Below are positions 54,903 to 63,643 of a stretch of DNA of 64,000 nucleotides, piece by piece. The DNA is from Marinicella sediminis. GTDB taxonomy: Bacteria; Pseudomonadota; Gammaproteobacteria; Xanthomonadales; Marinicellaceae. The stretch covers positions 62,001 to 126,000 of the forward strand of contig NZ_MVBD01000008.1 of the NCBI RefSeq assembly GCF_002000055.1, given 5' to 3'. The translations under genes were made by a program, and so were the position numbers. The notes under the pieces are model-generated. The model saw only the letters and a program-made list of their open reading frames with translations. It did no database searches and was not told the DNA's origin. The stretch's first letter is position 1. Each line of letters starts with the position of its first letter.

Positions 54903-56741
54903 TTACTGTGCTGGTGTGGCCAGTAACGACTCACAAAATGCCACTGTACTGCCAGAGATCCGGGTCAGTGGGATGGTCCCTGCCAATCCGCTGCTGACAA
55001 GACTGTAGGTTGCCTCAGCACTTCGGCAATCATCAAAATCAATGGTTAAGGTGCCATCAGGTGTGCGTTGTACCGCGTTGTCCTGATTAAAGATGCCGCC
55101 GGATGTGATGTAGACTTCCAGCTCTCCTGTGGTGCCGTCAAAAGGCCCCTGTGCTGTCAACCAACGGTGATTGGGTTCTCCAACCACAGCAGTTTCATTG
55201 CCATCTGCAAAAGTGGTGTCATAGGTAAACCAGGCAACGAACATGGTGCCCAGCTCCGGAAATACTTCAATGAAGAATCCTTGACCATCGGTATCATGAT
55301 TAAACCATGAGCCATTCAATCCAGGGGTTAAAGTGGTGAACTCAGGCTCAACAGCCAATGGCGCACTGCTGCCATCACCGAAAGTGGCCAAAAAGCCCAA
55401 TGGTTGATTGACGCCGTCACCAATGGCAAATACAGTGACTATGTCGCCATTGTTCAAAGTCACAGGAGCCAGGTCAATTAACCGGACTGATCCATCTGGG
55501 GTTGCCACATTCAGGTCATAAGTGCCGGCAGGTAATTCAAGGTAGCCAGAAGCCTGGCCAAACTCAACACCTGTCAAACCACCAACCAGATCGCCGCCAT
55601 CTGTTCGGATGGAAACGGCCGTATCTGCCAGGTTGGCAGCAAAAGGTGCACTGTGTACCACCCTGACTTTAAAGAATCCGTCAGCTGGTGGCGTGTTGTC
55701 GTCCACCAAAGCGAGCAAGTTCAGATCCTGGTTGAATCCATCGCCTATGGCGACCACCGTGTAATCAGTTTCAGCTGCCAGATTAACTTCAGCCATGATG
55801 GCTGCGGCGTCTGCACCTGGAGGTGCGAACACTTCAAGCAATGTATCTCCGGGAGCCACGCCACCATCAGCCAGGGCCAGATAACCAGAAGTTTGTTTGT
55901 ACTGAACTCCGGTAAGAACTTCATTGCCGTTGACATCGATCGACACAGCAGTGTCAGCCAGACTGGCGGCAAATGGTGCCAGGTGGGCCACGTTCACCCG
56001 GGTTGGTGCAGGTGCGTTTTCTTCCAGGTTAAGTGCAGCACTGGAACCATCTCCAAAGACAGCATAAGCGCCAACATCCTGATTAACACCATCACCGGTG
56101 GCAAACACATTCACAGTGATGCCTGCTGGCAGGTCGAGTGGCGCCAGATCAATCAATCGGGTACTGCCATCAGCAGTCGATACATTCAGGTCATAAGTGC
56201 CTGCAGGCAATTCAAAAAAGCCAGAATCCTGACCGAACAATACACTGCTCAAGCCATTGACTATGGTGCCATCATCCAGGCGCACAGAGGCAGCTGTGTC
56301 ATTCAGATCAGCAGCAAAAGGAGCGGCATGAATGACCCTGATCATGAAATTGCCATCAGATGGAGTCATCTGGTTGTCGACCAGAGGTAACAAAGACAAG
56401 GGTTGATTGACCCCGTCACCGATGGCAGTGACAGAATAGAAGGTGTCTGCAGCGAGCTCAACTGTGGCTTCAATGGCAGCTGTGTCGGCCCCAGGAGGTG
56501 CAAAAACCTGTAAGGTGGTCTCTCCGGGAGCGACTCCCGGGCCAGCCAGTTCCAGATAACCTGATGATTGCAGGTACTGGACACCGCTGAGTACCTCAGT
56601 TCCATTGACATCAATGGACACTGCAGTTCCTTCAAGGGTATCTGCAAAGGGTGCCAGGTGGTTAACATTGACCTGAGTGGCCGATGCCAGGGAGGCTGTG
56701 GTCAGCAGCCCAAGTTGGGTAAGAAGTTTGATACTTTTCAT
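54903..56741 (-). CDS. secreted DUF4397 repeat protein with GxW-GQG C-terminal module
   Basis: A 612-residue secreted protein (signal peptide to about 21; AGAGGAAT before the start). It has four DUF4397 domains as two tandem A-B pairs, each pair of about 235 residues. The A units begin V-N-V-[NA]-H-L-A-P-F-A and the B units R-V-[IV]-H-[AS]-A-P-F-A. From about residue 475 comes the C-terminal module (G-S-W-F-N-H-D-T-D-G-Q-G-F-F), longer than in the LRR and M28 proteins. DUF4397 domains are beta barrels seen in surface proteins; function not known. Confidence 0.88.
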   Translation of the reverse strand: MKSIKLLTQLGLLTTASLASATQVNVNHLAPFADTLEGTAVSIDVNGTEVLSGVQYLQSSGYLELAGPGVAPGETTLQVFAPPGADTAAIEATVELAADTFYSVTAIGDGVNQPLSLLPLVDNQMTPSDGNFMIRVIHAAPFAADLNDTAASVRLDDGTIVNGLSSVLFGQDSGFFELPAGTYDLNVSTADGSTRLIDLAPLDLPAGITVNVFATGDGVNQDVGAYAVFGDGSSAALNLEENAPAPTRVNVAHLAPFAASLADTAVSIDVNGNEVLTGVQYKQTSGYLALADGGVAPGDTLLEVFAPPGADAAAIMAEVNLAAETDYTVVAIGDGFNQDLNLLALVDDNTPPADGFFKVRVVHSAPFAANLADTAVSIRTDGGDLVGGLTGVEFGQASGYLELPAGTYDLNVATPDGSVRLIDLAPVTLNNGDIVTVFAIGDGVNQPLGFLATFGDGSSAPLAVEPEFTTLTPGLNGSWFNHDTDGQGFFIEVFPELGTMFVAWFTYDTTFADGNETAVVGEPNHRWLTAQGPFDGTTGELEVYITSGGIFNQDNAVQRTPDGTLTIDFDDCRSAEATYSLVSSGLAGTIPLTRISGSTVAFCESLLATPAQ

Positions 56742-56945
56742 GGATTCCTCTTCGTTGTGGTTAAGTTCAAAAACAGTTTAGGCATCGATCGGTGAATGAG
56801 TGGTGAACCTGAAACAGAATATCGTTCACGGTTTTTAGACGTCTAAAACGCTTTTCCCTTGAGGTAACCATGATAATTATCAATTTTTAACTTGAGATCT
56901 TTTGCTATCATGTTTGTTCAGATAAAGACAGAGGAAGACTTCAAC

Positions 56946-57758
56946 ATGCCTACAGAAGAACCCTTGAAACCCCTGCTTGCACCTTGTCGGGATTTGCCAA
57001 CCTGGATCGCATTTAGCTGGCTCAGAGCCGGTTGGCAGGACTTCAGGCAAGTAATGAAAATCAGCATGACTTATGGATTGGTGATGATGTTGATCAGTTT
57101 GCTCATCACCTGGGTGGCCTGGCAGGCCCATTCGGTGGTGCTGGCCATCGCACTGACTGCTGGGTTCTTCTTTCTGGGGCCAATCATTGCCATTGGACTG
57201 TACTCCTTGAGCAGGCAACTCAGTAATCAGGTGGAACCACAGTTTTTGCGTTGTCTGAAGGAGGGTAAGAAAAACCTTGGTAATGAAATGGTGTTGTCAT
57301 TCATGTTCCTGATCGTTTTTCTGATCTGGGCAAGAGCGGCCAGTATGTTGCACATATTTTTCCCGTCCTACACCGCCATGCAGTTGGGTGATTGGTTGAC
57401 ATTTTTGGGTGTTGGAACAGCGGTTGGAGCGGTGTTTGCAGCCATTATATTTTGTGTGGGGGCGTTTTCCATTCCCATGTTGATGGACCGTAAGGTAGAT
57501 ACCGTGACCGCAGTGGTTACTTCCATCAATGCGGTATTGAAAAACAAGAAGGCCATGTTTGTATGGGCATTGAGCATCATTCTCCTTACCGTCCTGGGAA
57601 TGGTGACTTTTTATCTTGGGTTTGTGGTGTTGTTGCCGGTCATTGGTCACGCCACCTGGCATGCTTATCGTGACACCATTGATGCCGACGCCTGGGAGCT
57701 GGGTCCCGGGCTTGGTCAATCAGAATCTGCTGATGCATCCACTTCCGGCAACAAATGA
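56946..57758 (+). CDS. DUF2189 membrane protein
   Basis: A 270-residue protein with about six TM helices. The segment S-W-L-R-A-G-W-Q-D-F and the end of the helix set with P-V-I-G-H-A-T-W-H-A-Y-R-D match DUF2189 proteins (formerly called cytochrome c oxidase subunit I-like by some tools). No conserved metal ligand is clear. Start at 56946, GAGGAAG nine bases before. The 3' end overlaps the convergent ATP-grasp gene by 43 bp. Confidence 0.88.
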   Translation: MPTEEPLKPLLAPCRDLPTWIAFSWLRAGWQDFRQVMKISMTYGLVMMLISLLITWVAWQAHSVVLAIALTAGFFFLGPIIAIGLYSLSRQLSNQVEPQFLRCLKEGKKNLGNEMVLSFMFLIVFLIWARAASMLHIFFPSYTAMQLGDWLTFLGVGTAVGAVFAAIIFCVGAFSIPMLMDRKVDTVTAVVTSINAVLKNKKAMFVWALSIILLTVLGMVTFYLGFVVLLPVIGHATWHAYRDTIDADAWELGPGLGQSESADASTSGNK

Positions 57759-58621
57759 TTCCTGATTGCACGGGCCATGAGTCTGGCGGCCTTTTTACCT
57801 CCATGGTTGAAGAACAAAGATGGTTCAATCAATTCTGCTTCATTGAGGTATATCCCACCGGTTGAGTCATGTAAAAAATCAAAGCGGGCATAGGCTGGGG
57901 TGCCAAATGTCATGTCCAAATATTGCAAACAGGCTTTACTCAATGCCATTTCTCCCGGAGTCATTTGATAATTGACATCAGTGGCGCCAAAGGTGTCCTG
58001 TACACGGTAGTCTCCTTTGACCGGTATTTTTCTGACAGCATGTGAGAAATTGCCGGCAAAATATATGGCTGAAGTTTCTCCAAAAGTTTCAACCTGCTGG
58101 AAATAGGGTTGCAGCATCATGGTGCCTTTTGGTAGCCATTCTTGTAAATGTTTGTTGACCTTATCCAGTCCATCTTCAGTCAGTTTAAAATGCAGTGTGC
58201 CGGCTGAATTTGCCCCAACTGCAGGTTTTAAAAAATACATACTGGCTGGGTTATCCTGGCACCAACTCTGCCAATTGGTGTCATGTTGGTTTTTGAGCCA
58301 ATATGTAGGTGCTATGGTGACACCAAAATCAGAGAGGTCTTGCAGATATGATTTAATGAGATTCCACCGCACCACTTGGCAGTCATTGATCAATCTGGTT
58401 TGCTCACTCACAGTGGTCAGCCATTGAGCAAACTGTTGTGGATGGTCATGGTAGTCCCAAATGGTACGAATCAGACAAGCATCAAATTCTGCCCAGTTGA
58501 CCGGTTGGTTCCAAATGTGGTGACTGATCTCAAATCCCATTTCATCGAGTGCTGAAAAGAGGGGCGCATCATCGGCGACTCCGGTGGGAAAGTATTGGCA
58601 GGTTGCGATGGCCAGTTTCAT
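57716..58621 (-). CDS. ATP-grasp ligase, DcsG-like
   Basis: A 301-residue protein with an ATP-grasp fold like the group that contains cycloserine synthesis enzyme DcsG. Visible: R-T-I-W-D-Y near residue 54, L-I-N-D-C-Q-V-V-R-W-N-L-I-K-S-Y, L-K-P-A-V-G-A-N-S-A-G-T, R-K-I-P-V-K-G-D-Y-R-V-Q-D-T-F-G-A, and R-F-D-F-L-H-D...L-N-E-A-E-L-I-E-P-S, the Mg binding region. It joins an amino group and a carboxylate using ATP; substrate unknown. No cycloserine genes are near, so the name is by family only. Confidence 0.88.
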   Translation of the reverse strand: MKLAIATCQYFPTGVADDAPLFSALDEMGFEISHHIWNQPVNWAEFDACLIRTIWDYHDHPQQFAQWLTTVSEQTRLINDCQVVRWNLIKSYLQDLSDFGVTIAPTYWLKNQHDTNWQSWCQDNPASMYFLKPAVGANSAGTLHFKLTEDGLDKVNKHLQEWLPKGTMMLQPYFQQVETFGETSAIYFAGNFSHAVRKIPVKGDYRVQDTFGATDVNYQMTPGEMALSKACLQYLDMTFGTPAYARFDFLHDSTGGIYLNEAELIEPSLFFNHGGKKAARLMARAIRNHLLPEVDASADSD

Positions 58622-58688
58622 GATTTTGCTGTGTGTTAAACAAGGGTGTTATTATAAGTGAATCATTCATTTATCAGGAGCCTTTTCA

Positions 58689-59543
58689 GTGGATCAGTCA
58701 CAATGGCAATCGCAGGGTCAATTTATACACATCAATGGCCATCGTCATTTTTATCTCGACACCGGCGGGACTTTGCCATGCCTGCTGGTTTTGCACGGCT
58801 ATCCAACCTGTTCATTTGATTACCACAAAGCTTTACCCTTACTCAGTCGTCATTATCGCGTGGTGATACATGACCATCTTGGGTTTGGGTTGTCAGATAA
58901 GCCGTTGAATTATTCCTATTCGTTGATGGAGCAAACCGATCAGGCCATTCAGTTATGGCAGGCGCTGAACATCACAGAGGCCACCATTCTGGCTCATGAT
59001 TACGGCACCAGTATTGCCACAGAAATTCTGGCTCGCCATAACAGAAACCTTTATGTGGGCTTTGCTTTGCAGCATGTGGTGTTGTGCAATGGCAGTATGC
59101 ATATTGAACTCTCGCAGCTGAGACTCATACAAAAATTATTATTGAACAAATTGATTGGGCCCTGGGTGGCGAAGCGCACTTCACAGACTGTTTTCAACCG
59201 CAACATGCGCAAGCTCTATTTTGCTCCAGGCAAGGTAGATGCAGCAGAGTTGGATACTTTATGGCAATTGATGGTTCACAATGAGGGACGATGCGTATTG
59301 CACCAAATCACGGGATACATCCGTGAGCGGCATCAGTACTGGCACCGCTGGATCGGAGCATTGCAAAAAACACCATTGCCGGTCAGAATCATCTGGGCAA
59401 TGAATGACCCGGTGGCTGTGGCTGCAATGGCCGGGGTGCTTCACAAAGAAATAATGAACAGCGAATTGATTGAATTAGATGGACTTGGCCATTTTCCCAT
59501 GTTGGAAGACGCTGAGAGATGGGTAGATGCTGTGTTGACATGA
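58689..59543 (+). CDS. alpha/beta hydrolase with Asp nucleophile, MEST-like
   Basis: A 284-residue hydrolase. GTG start with AGGAG 8 bases upstream. It has V-L-H-G-Y-P (oxyanion loop), the nucleophile elbow A-H-D-Y-G-T-S with Asp104 in place of serine, and G-L-G-H-F-P-M-L-E-D for the histidine. Asp nucleophiles are used by haloalkane dehalogenases and epoxide hydrolases. The R-W-I-G-A-L-Q segment followed by I-W-A-M-N-D-P-V closely resembles eukaryotic MEST/PEG1-like sequences. A terminator follows. Confidence 0.85.
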   Translation: MDQSQWQSQGQFIHINGHRHFYLDTGGTLPCLLVLHGYPTCSFDYHKALPLLSRHYRVVIHDHLGFGLSDKPLNYSYSLMEQTDQAIQLWQALNITEATILAHDYGTSIATEILARHNRNLYVGFALQHVVLCNGSMHIELSQLRLIQKLLLNKLIGPWVAKRTSQTVFNRNMRKLYFAPGKVDAAELDTLWQLMVHNEGRCVLHQITGYIRERHQYWHRWIGALQKTPLPVRIIWAMNDPVAVAAMAGVLHKEIMNSELIELDGLGHFPMLEDAERWVDAVLT

Positions 59544-59557
59544 GTTGTCTTTAACAT

Positions 59558-59588
59558 AAAAAAAAGGAGGTCCGAAGACCTCCTTTTT
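59558..59588. terminator. bidirectional terminator
   Basis: A perfect stem AAAAAGGAGGTC/GACCTCCTTTTT with a 4-base loop, with A and T runs on both sides. Serves the plus-strand hydrolase gene and the minus-strand subtilase gene. Confidence 0.93.
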
Positions 59589-59611
59589 GATTACTTTTTG
59601 GAATGGTCGAA

Positions 59612-61675
59612 TCAGTTGAATTCGATGCTCCATTCGTCAATGTAACCACCATCCTGGTTGGCATGGTCTGTTACTTCCAAACGCCATTCACCACTTGATT
59701 CAATGGTGCCTGCATTCAGATCAATGTCAATCAGCAAATCATCACCGCTGTCACTGGTATTGGTTCTGGCATGAACCGTACCACTGGCACCGTTTGGAGC
59801 GAAAATCTTGGCAGATAAATCACCACGGTAAGTATGAACAATGCTGGCTCTGACAGTGATGCTGCCAGATGCGCCGGAGCGGGTTACATTGATGCTGGAA
59901 CTCACGGTGCTTGGAGCGCCACTTGAAATGGTAACGTTGGTGGTGTTCTCGAAGAAGTTACCACCGCCGCCACCGCCGCCACCGCCAGATGGAGGAGTGA
60001 AGCTACCAGTTAAAGTGGTGTTGGAGTAAGAGCTGTAACCACGCAGCATGACATGGTAGGTACCACCCTGTACATTGCTGATGTCACAAGTTTCATTGTT
60101 GCCATTTCTATATGGACGACAATCGTAACTTGAGGTGGTCGGTGCAGCACCAAATCTCACATACATATCAGCATCACCAGAACCACCGCTCATTACAAAG
60201 CTCAGGTTAGTCGCACCAGCAGGTACGTCCAGGGTGAAGAATGTTTGTGATCCAGAAGCACCTGATAAGCCAGTTTCGGTTTGGCCGTTGGTCAGCTCGC
60301 CGGTGCCGCCGCCACCGCCGCCGCCACCGCCGCCGCCACCGCCACCGCCATTACTGTCGGTGAAGTTGTTCAGCAGCAGATTGGGTGAACCTGTTCTGGC
60401 ATCAGTAACTTTGTTTGGAATGGCAGCGCCTTCAATTGCAGCTTCAACCTGTGATGGTGAAGCATTGGGGAACTCATCCAGATACAAAGCAGCTACACCA
60501 GCCACATGAGGAGCGGCCATAGACGTGCCACTGATGGTGTTGGTGGCTGTGTTACTGGTTGACCAGGTTGAAGTGATCGATGAACCAGGTGCGTAGATGT
60601 CCAGACATGTTCCATAATTCGAGAATGAAGATCTGGAATCTGAACTGGTGGTTGAACCCACTGTCATCGCGCTTGAGGCTCTGGCTGGAGAGTAGTTACA
60701 GGCATTGCTGTTGTCATTACCAGCTGCCACCACCATGGTGATGCCTTGTGAAACTGCACTGTTAACAGCGCTGTCCAAAGCTGTACTGACACCGCCGCCT
60801 AAACTCATGTTGGCCACTGCAGGTTTGATGTGGTTGGCTGCTACCCAGTCAACCCCACCAATTACACCAGAATTGGTACCAGAACCATCACATCCCAGTA
60901 CACGAACAGCATAAATGGTGGCATTTTTTGCCACACCATAGGTTGATGAACCAATGGTTCCCGCTACGTGTGTACCATGACCCTGACAATCGTTGGTGCC
61001 ATTGCCGTCATTGATGGCGGTGTAACCAGAACGGCCACGATTGCCAAACTGGTTATGCGTGATGCGCACACCGGTGTCAACCACATAAGCATTAACACCT
61101 GAACCATCGAAGTCATAGTTGTAAGTGTTGTTCAACGGCAGATTGGATTGGTCTATTCGGTCCAGACCCCAGGTGGCTCCGGTTTGCGTGGCACCAATAG
61201 AAACCATTTGGTCGGCTTCGATGTACTCAACGCGTGGATCGCTTGCCAACTTGGCGAGGTCTTTTTCAGAAGCTGTTTTGATCACTGCACCAAATAAAGC
61301 AGATGAATAAGTTCTGTTGATGTCCCCTTTGGCTTTGGTAGCCATATCAACGGCCATTTCCTGAACCGCCAATGATCTGGCCTGAGCTGCAGTCACTCCT
61401 CTTGAAAAATTACTGGCCAATGCGTTTACTTGTTGATCTTTGAAGACCACGATGTATTGATTGGCGATTCTGTTAGGCATGTGATAGCCCTGAATGACAG
61501 CAGCTGGATTGACATCACCAATACCTGGTGAAATGCCTGAACCACCAGCATTGTCTGAGATTTGTGCCATACCGATTTGGCATGTGGCTGCCAGGGTTAG
61601 CACGGTGAGTGACTTGGAAATTGCGTTTCTTAATTGGAATTTTGGCGAACGCGTGCCATCATCTAATTTTTTCAT
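59612..61675 (-). CDS. secreted subtilisin-like S8 protease with PPC and P-domain
   Basis: A 687-residue secreted protease. Leader (to about 38), I9-type propeptide with Q-Y-I-V-V-F-K-D, S8 domain (about 165-430) with catalytic Asp in V-D-T-G-V-R, His in G-H-G-T-H-V-A-G-T and Ser in G-T-S-M-A-A-P-H-V-A-G. A 15-glycine linker (about 443-457) leads to a PPC domain (about 465-560; G-D-A-D-M-Y-V), a 9-glycine linker, then a P/Homo-B domain to the end (F-E-N-T-T-N-V ... W-R-L-E-V-T-D ... G-Y-I-D-E-W-S). GGAGAG lies before the start. A clear promoter and a palindrome lie in the leader. Confidence 0.95.
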   Translation of the reverse strand: MKKLDDGTRSPKFQLRNAISKSLTVLTLAATCQIGMAQISDNAGGSGISPGIGDVNPAAVIQGYHMPNRIANQYIVVFKDQQVNALASNFSRGVTAAQARSLAVQEMAVDMATKAKGDINRTYSSALFGAVIKTASEKDLAKLASDPRVEYIEADQMVSIGATQTGATWGLDRIDQSNLPLNNTYNYDFDGSGVNAYVVDTGVRITHNQFGNRGRSGYTAINDGNGTNDCQGHGTHVAGTIGSSTYGVAKNATIYAVRVLGCDGSGTNSGVIGGVDWVAANHIKPAVANMSLGGGVSTALDSAVNSAVSQGITMVVAAGNDNSNACNYSPARASSAMTVGSTTSSDSRSSFSNYGTCLDIYAPGSSITSTWSTSNTATNTISGTSMAAPHVAGVAALYLDEFPNASPSQVEAAIEGAAIPNKVTDARTGSPNLLLNNFTDSNGGGGGGGGGGGGGGGTGELTNGQTETGLSGASGSQTFFTLDVPAGATNLSFVMSGGSGDADMYVRFGAAPTTSSYDCRPYRNGNNETCDISNVQGGTYHVMLRGYSSYSNTTLTGSFTPPSGGGGGGGGGNFFENTTNVTISSGAPSTVSSSINVTRSGASGSITVRASIVHTYRGDLSAKIFAPNGASGTVHARTNTSDSGDDLLIDIDLNAGTIESSGEWRLEVTDHANQDGGYIDEWSIEFN

Positions 61676-61706
61676 ATTAGATTTCTCTCCTCTATTTAGT
61701 TTGTTT

Positions 61707-61727
61707 CAGATTGAGTGACTCAATCTG
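61707..61727. promoter_or_regulatory. perfect 9-bp palindrome in subtilase leader
   Basis: CAGATTGAG TGA CTCAATCTG, an interrupted palindrome lying 32-52 bases upstream of the subtilase start codon, between it and its promoter. It could be an operator or an mRNA hairpin. Confidence 0.5.
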
Positions 61728-61766
61728 GCTCCCCACATTTATCATTATGTTTATTGTGGTAACTGA

Positions 61767-61795
61767 AATATATAACAAAAATATGTCAGCCACAA
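61767..61795 (-). promoter_or_regulatory. sigma70-type promoter of the subtilase gene
   Basis: On the minus strand: TTGTGG (61790-61795), a 17-base spacer and TATATT (61767-61772). Both hexamers are close to consensus. The leader would be about 85 bases. Confidence 0.6.
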
Positions 61796-62056
61796 ATTAT
61801 TATTCGCAATTTTGGATAGAAAAATGTGATGAGCGTCACAAAAACAGCCGCTTTGGCTTAAATGTCGCCCTAAAAGAGATAATCAGTTCTTGATTAAGTG
61901 CAATGCTTGTGTTTTGAATTTCAGTGAAATGTATGTGAAATCAGTATGAACAGTTATTCACGCCACTTCAACGATCCAGGCGGTATGATTCACAATGAAC
62001 TTGTTATACATGAGCAGGTTCAATTCCTATCTTTTATGATAGTTATCCCGCTACTT

Positions 62057-62085
62057 TGGCTCCTGCTTCCAGGAGCCATTTTTTT
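62057..62085 (+). terminator. rho-independent terminator, plus-strand orientation
   Basis: TGGCTCCTG CTTC CAGGAGCCA, a perfect 9-bp stem followed by seven T on the plus strand. The minus strand has no T run, so it is not a good terminator of the SulP gene, whose stop overlaps it at 62084. Confidence 0.8.
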
Positions 62086-63643
62086 ATCCCAGGGCACTGT
62101 CCGCCACTTTGTAGTCGGGGTCTTCGATCAGATTGACTTCCACCAGGTTACCGGCCTTGTTAAGTAGTTGCCTGCACTCAGGACTGAGGTGCCGGTAATG
62201 CAAAGTCTTGCCATTTCGCTCATAGCGCTCAGCCAGTGAGTCAAGGGCTTCAATGGCTGAATGGTCATAGACCCTGGCATTGGCAAAGTCCACAATCACA
62301 TCATCGGGATCAGTTCTGGGGGAAAACAGGTCCTGGAAATTTTGGATAGAACCGAAGAAAACCGGGCCATTGAGCAGATAAATTTTGGAACCGTTGTCGT
62401 CTATGTGCTGTTCTGCAAAAATACGTTTGGCGCCTTTCCAGGCAAATACCAGGGCACTGACAATCACCCCGATAACCACTGCGATGGCCAGGTCCGCCAA
62501 CACCGTGACGCCTGAAACCAGCACGATGATAAATACTTCTGATTTCTGGACTTTATTGATCATGCGCAGACTGGCCCATTCAAATGTGCCCAAAACAACC
62601 ATGAACATCAAGCCCACCAATGCAGCCAGCGGCACCATTTCAATCCATGATGATCCGATCAGTATGAATAACAACAAAGCCACGGCAGCAGTGATGCCAG
62701 ATAACCGGCCCCGGCCACCAGATTTGATGTTGATCATGCTTTGTCCAATCATGGCACAACCACCCATGCCGCCAAAGAACCCATTGGTGAAATTGGCCAG
62801 TCCCTGTCCCAAGCATTCGCGGTTGCCCTGACCGCGGGTTTCGGTGATTTCATCGATCAATGTCATGGTCAACAGTGATTCAATCAGGCCGACTGCGGCG
62901 AGGATCAGCGAATAAGGCAGGATGATTTTTAAGGTTTCCAGGTTCAATGGAACCGATGGAATCGCAAAAGTTGGCAATCCACCGGCAATGGTGGCTTGTG
63001 GGTTACCTGATTCTGAACGCACATAGTCAATGACGTTGGGGATGGGGATGTCAAGGGCAATCACCAGTCCGGTGACGATCAGGATGGCCGCTAATGAAGC
63101 AGGAATCGCCCGCGTCAGTTTTGGCAGGAAATGAATGATCATCATGGTCAGAACCACCATGCCCAGCATCCAGTACAATGTGGGTCCCTGCATCCATTGA
63201 TGTAAGCCTGTGGCATCCACCACTTTGAACTGACCCAATTGTGCCAGGAAAATCACAATGGCCAGGCCATTCACAAAGCCCAGCATAACCGGATATGGCA
63301 CCATCCTGATGAACATCCCCAGTTTAAAGACTCCAGCCAGCATTTGTAGCACCCCGGTCAGAACCACTGCTGCAAAAAGATACTGAACACCGTGTTCGGC
63401 AACCAGTGCAACCATCACCACTGCCATGGCACCTGTGGCGCCGGAAATCATTCCTGGCCGACCACCAAATACCGAAGTGATCAAACCCACCATAAAGGCC
63501 GCGTACAAGCCAACCAATGGATCAACTTTGGCAACAAAAGCAAATGCCACTGCTTCGGGTACCAATGCCAGGGCAACGGTCAGGCCAGAGAGCACATCAT
63601 TCTTGATGCTGTATCCCATCCTTTTGGAAATTAGATTGAACAT
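62084..63643 (-). CDS. SulP family anion transporter with STAS domain
   Basis: A 519-residue inner membrane transporter. N-terminal M-F-N-L-I-S-K-R then [19 protein letters not shown], the SulP signature, about 12-14 TM helices, G-A-T-G-A-M-A-V-V, and [20 protein letters not shown]. The C-terminal STAS domain (about 405-505) has [20 protein letters not shown]. Members move sulfate, bicarbonate or other anions; the substrate cannot be told here. The start at 63643 is selected from the conserved N-terminus. Confidence 0.94.
   Translation of the reverse strand: MFNLISKRMGYSIKNDVLSGLTVALALVPEAVAFAFVAKVDPLVGLYAAFMVGLITSVFGGRPGMISGATGAMAVVMVALVAEHGVQYLFAAVVLTGVLQMLAGVFKLGMFIRMVPYPVMLGFVNGLAIVIFLAQLGQFKVVDATGLHQWMQGPTLYWMLGMVVLTMMIIHFLPKLTRAIPASLAAILIVTGLVIALDIPIPNVIDYVRSESGNPQATIAGGLPTFAIPSVPLNLETLKIILPYSLILAAVGLIESLLTMTLIDEITETRGQGNRECLGQGLANFTNGFFGGMGGCAMIGQSMINIKSGGRGRLSGITAAVALLLFILIGSSWIEMVPLAALVGLMFMVVLGTFEWASLRMINKVQKSEVFIIVLVSGVTVLADLAIAVVIGVIVSALVFAWKGAKRIFAEQHIDDNGSKIYLLNGPVFFGSIQNFQDLFSPRTDPDDVIVDFANARVYDHSAIEALDSLAERYERNGKTLHYRHLSPECRQLLNKAGNLVEVNLIEDPDYKVADSALG

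Larger units (their letters stand above)
61676..62083. other. 408-bp region with subtilase promoter and an orphan plus-strand terminator
   Basis: Between two minus-strand genes. It holds the subtilase leader with a 9-bp palindrome, its promoter, and near the right end a terminator that fits a plus-strand transcript. No gene is visible on the plus strand, so a small RNA is possible. Confidence 0.55.

Noticed and set aside
59962-60349. Possible CRISPR or satellite array in the GGC-rich region
   Set aside because: Simple triplet runs in a coding region for glycine linkers, with no spacers.
60135-60509. Proline-rich open frame opposite the subtilase
   Set aside because: It mirrors the GGC/GGT glycine codons of the real gene; no start signal and no family likeness.
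13045-63643. A sulfur-handling cluster (sulfotransferase, sulfatase, SulP transporter)
   Set aside because: The genes are tens of kilobases apart, in different orientations, and SulP substrates are varied; no assimilation genes lie near.
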